Shown one piece after another: positions 38,890 through 41,205 of a DNA stretch of 41,205 bases. This DNA comes from Sphaerisporangium sp. (lineage in GTDB: Bacteria > Actinomycetota > Actinomycetes > Streptosporangiales > Streptosporangiaceae): NCBI GenBank assembly GCA_025964675.1, contig JAOPYI010000138.1, positions 1 through 41,205 on the forward strand. The letters run 5' to 3'. The notes below the pieces were generated by a model. That model worked only from the letters and a program-made list of their open reading frames with translations. It was not told where the DNA came from and ran no database searches. The translations under genes and the position numbers were made by a program. How positions within the stretch are numbered: position 1 is the stretch's first letter; every line of letters begins with the position of its first letter.

Positions 38890-40035
38890 ATGACGGTCGA
38901 CCGCACGCTGCCCACGCCCGACGCCCACGACCTGCTCCACCTGGTCAGGGATCTGGTAGCCAAGGAGGTCGCGCCCCGTGCGGCCGGCGACGAGGCGGGG
39001 GGCCGTTTCCCCCGCGAGGTGTTCACCACGCTCGGCCGCGCGGGGCTGCTCGGCCTTCCCTACCCCGAGGAGTACGGCGGCGGCGCGCAGCCGTACGAGG
39101 TGTACCTGCAGGTCGTCGAGGAGCTGGCCGGGGCGTTCCTCGCGGTCGGGCTCGGCGTGTCGGTGCACACGCTGTCGTGCTTCCCCGTCGCTACGTACGG
39201 CACGCGGGAGCGGCGGGCCGCGCTCCTGCCTGACATGATCGGCGGCGAGCTGCTCGGCGCGTACTGCCTGTCGGAGCCGCAGTCGGGCTCGGACGCCGCC
39301 GCGCTCACGACCCAGGCCGTGGCCGCCGACGACGGCGGGTACGTCCTGAACGGCGTCAAGGCCTGGACCACCCACGGTGGGGTGGCCGACTTCTACACAG
39401 TGATGGCGCGCACTTCCGGCGACGGGGCTCGCGGCATCTCCTGCTTCCACGTGCCGGCCTCCTCTCCGGGGCTCTCCTTCGGGCGCCCGGAGCGCAAGAT
39501 GGGCATGAGGTCCTCGCCGACCGCCCAGGTCCTTCTCGACTCGGTACGGCTCGCGCCGGACGCGCTGGTCGCGTCCGAGGGCGAGGGGTTCCGCATCGCC
39601 ATGGCGGCCCTGGACGGTGGGCGGCTCGGGATCGCGGCGTGCGCGGTCGGCGTCGCTCAGGCGGCCCTCGGCACCGCCACGGCCTACGCCCGGGAGCGGC
39701 GCCAGTTCGGCTCGCGCATCGCGGATTTCCAGGGCCTCGGGTTCATGCTCGCCGACATGGCCACCCAGGTCGCCGCCGCGCGTGCGCTGTACCTCGACGC
39801 CGCCCGGCTGCGCGACGCCGGGCGGCCGTACGGGACGCGGGCCGCGATGGCCAAGCTGTTCGCCACCGACATGGCCATGAAGGTCACCACCGACGCCGTC
39901 CAGGTGCTCGGCGGCGCCGGCTACACCCGCGACTTCCCGGTCGAGCGCTACATGCGCGAGGCCAAGGTCATGCAGATCTTCGAAGGCACCAACCAGATCC
40001 AGCGGCTCGTCATCAGCCGCGACCTGGCCCGCTAG
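38890..40035 (+). CDS. Acyl-CoA dehydrogenase
   Basis: This is an FAD-dependent enzyme that forms the 2,3-double bond of an acyl-CoA; it passes electrons to electron-transfer flavoprotein. The protein has 381 residues, standard for the family. Motifs are [35 protein letters not shown] (FAD-binding Ser/Thr region), [40 protein letters not shown], and [20 protein letters not shown]. The catalytic base is the Glu in [13 protein letters not shown], its position in short- and branched-chain enzymes. Facing the fused isobutyryl-CoA mutase gene, a branched-chain or short-chain acyl-CoA substrate is likely (inference). Its stop TAG overlaps the opposing stop of icmF in a shared CTAG. Confidence 0.94.
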   Translation: MTVDRTLPTPDAHDLLHLVRDLVAKEVAPRAAGDEAGGRFPREVFTTLGRAGLLGLPYPEEYGGGAQPYEVYLQVVEELAGAFLAVGLGVSVHTLSCFPVATYGTRERRAALLPDMIGGELLGAYCLSEPQSGSDAAALTTQAVAADDGGYVLNGVKAWTTHGGVADFYTVMARTSGDGARGISCFHVPASSPGLSFGRPERKMGMRSSPTAQVLLDSVRLAPDALVASEGEGFRIAMAALDGGRLGIAACAVGVAQAALGTATAYARERRQFGSRIADFQGLGFMLADMATQVAAARALYLDAARLRDAGRPYGTRAAMAKLFATDMAMKVTTDAVQVLGGAGYTRDFPVERYMREAKVMQIFEGTNQIQRLVISRDLAR

Positions 40036-41205
40036 ACGTTGCGGCGGTACTGCCCGCCGACCTCGAAGAACGCCTCGGTGACCTGCTGCAGCGAGCACAC
40101 CCGCGCCGCCGCCATGAGCTCGGCGAACACGTTCTCGTGGTTGATCGCGGCGAGCCTGAGCCGGTCCAGCGCCTCGGCCGCCTCCTGCGAGTGCGCGTCG
40201 TGGAAGCTGCGCACCCGGCCCAGCTGCGACTCCTTCTCGGACTCCGTGGCCCGCGCGAGCTCGACGGTGTGCTCCTCCTCGCCCTCGCTGGGCGGCCGAC
40301 GGAACGTGTTGACACCGATGATCGGCAACGAGCCGTCGTGCTTGCGGTGCTCGTAGAGCATCGACTCGTCCTGGATCCGTCCGCGCTGGTAGCCGGTCTC
40401 CATCGCGCCGAGCACGCCGCCGCGCTCGTTGATCGCGTCGAACTCGGCCAGCACGGCCTGCTCGACGAGATCCGTCAGCTCGTCGGTGATGAACGCCCCT
40501 TGGGTGGGGTTCTCGTTCATCGCCAGGCCCCACTCCCGGTTGATGATCATCTGGATCGCCAAGGCGCGGCGCACCGACTCCTCGGACGGGGTCGTGACGG
40601 CCTCGTCGTACGCATTGGTGTGCAGGCTGTTGGCGTTGTCGTAGATCGCGATCAGCGCCTGGAGCGTGGTGCGGATGTCGTTGAAGTCCATCTCCTGCGC
40701 GTGCAAGGACCGGCCCGACGTCTGCACGTGGTACTTGAGCTTCTGCGAGCGCTCGTTCGCGCCGTACCTCTCCTTCATCGCGATGGCCCAGATGCGACGC
40801 GCGACGCGGCCCAGGACGGAGTAGTCCGGATCCATGCCGTTGGAGAAGAAGAACGACAGGTTGGGGGCGAAGTCGTCGATGTCCATGCCCCGCGCGAGGT
40901 ACGACTCGACGTACGTGAACCCGTTGGCGAGGGTGAAGGCCAGCTGGCTGATCGGGTTCGCCCCGGCCTCGGCGATGTGGTAGCCGGAGATGGACACGGA
41001 GTAGAAGTTGCGCAGCTTCTGCTCGATGAACCACTCCTGGATGTCGGCCATCATCCGCTGGGAGAACTCAGTGGAGAACAGGCAGGTGTTCTGGCCCTGG
41101 TCCTCCTTGAGGATGTCGGCCTGCACGGTGCCCCGAACGCTGGACAGCGCGTACGCCGCGAGGTCGGCGCGCTCGTTCTGGTCGGGGTCGCGGCCTTCCA
41201 TCTCC
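40032..41205 (-). CDS. icmF: Fused isobutyryl-CoA mutase IcmF, C-terminal part
   Basis: This is the coenzyme-B12-dependent mutase that interconverts isobutyryl-CoA and n-butyryl-CoA; in IcmF the B12 domain, a chaperone GTPase and the mutase domain are one chain. The window holds only about 390 C-terminal residues of the roughly 1080-residue protein. It includes the substrate-barrel segments [80 protein letters not shown] and MAMNEN-type [17 protein letters not shown], then the IcmF-typical ending [17 protein letters not shown]. The frame is open through base 41205. A plain methylmalonyl-CoA mutase is less likely, because those end in a B12-binding domain that is absent here. Confidence 0.92.
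   Translation of the reverse strand, partial: EMEGRDPDQNERADLAAYALSSVRGTVQADILKEDQGQNTCLFSTEFSQRMMADIQEWFIEQKLRNFYSVSISGYHIAEAGANPISQLAFTLANGFTYVESYLARGMDIDDFAPNLSFFFSNGMDPDYSVLGRVARRIWAIAMKERYGANERSQKLKYHVQTSGRSLHAQEMDFNDIRTTLQALIAIYDNANSLHTNAYDEAVTTPSEESVRRALAIQMIINREWGLAMNENPTQGAFITDELTDLVEQAVLAEFDAINERGGVLGAMETGYQRGRIQDESMLYEHRKHDGSLPIIGVNTFRRPPSEGEEEHTVELARATESEKESQLGRVRSFHDAHSQEAAEALDRLRLAAINHENVFAELMAAARVCSLQQVTEAFFEVGGQYRRNV

Noticed and set aside
1-41205. tRNA genes, rRNA genes and CRISPR arrays
   Set aside because: Intergenic gaps are short and none shows a tRNA-like fold, rRNA sequence or regularly spaced repeats.

Overview
The window is high-GC actinobacterial chromosome, most likely from the Streptosporangiaceae or a close relative. 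The evidence is the strong G/C preference at third codon positions, the Pup-proteasome genes (prcB, prcA, pafA, pafB, pafC), the actinobacterial order pafB-pafC-tatA-tatC-helY, a fused isobutyryl-CoA mutase, and many GTG starts. The family-level placement is inference.

Layout. (1) 1-1433, minus strand: the 3' part of a CehA/McbA-type PHP metallohydrolase, preceded by a decayed C-terminal (TOBE) scrap of an ABC-transporter ATPase. (2) 1591-3270: prcB and prcA, the 20S proteasome core, closed by a GC-rich hairpin. (3) 3526-15357: a tightly coupled eight-gene operon, all plus strand, with several ATGA stop/start overlaps. It holds a DUF917 protein, a short HyuA-like protein, a complete dipeptide-type ABC importer (lipoprotein, two permeases, two ATPases), and a second, long HyuA with HyuB. 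It reads as uptake plus ATP-dependent opening of a cyclic amide (hydantoin or oxoproline type) and sits between prcA and pafA. (4) 15454-18015: pafA with a near-perfect terminator, then a lipoprotein FKBP isomerase. (5) 18143-25734: an accessory block with a cysteine-rich SufR-like regulator, a DUF3291 protein, an ArsR-like regulator divergent from a 1306-residue secreted DNRLRE/FN3/amidase protein, a frameshifted gene remnant, and a RelE/Phd-type toxin-antitoxin pair. (6) 25832-34235: the conserved block resumes with DUF3866, pafB, pafC, a small membrane protein, tatA, tatC, a lipid kinase and the helicase helY. (7) 34293-37550, minus strand: an RNB-domain ribonuclease, a 5'-3' exonuclease-family protein and a SpoIIE-type phosphatase. 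(8) 37750-41205: an M24 peptidase and an acyl-CoA dehydrogenase, converging on the 3' end of icmF.

How it fits together. PafA ligates Pup to target proteins and PrcAB degrades them. PafB and PafC form the WYL-domain regulator of the mycobacterial-type DNA-damage response. Pup itself, Dop and the Arc/Mpa ATPase are not in the window. The proteasome neighbourhood looks stretched by two insertions (the 12-kb transporter/hydantoinase operon and the 7.6-kb accessory block) and possibly cut off from pup on its left side. A recurring regulatory feature is a TANNNT -10 box placed 6-8 nt before the start codon of at least nine genes, which predicts mostly leaderless mRNAs.
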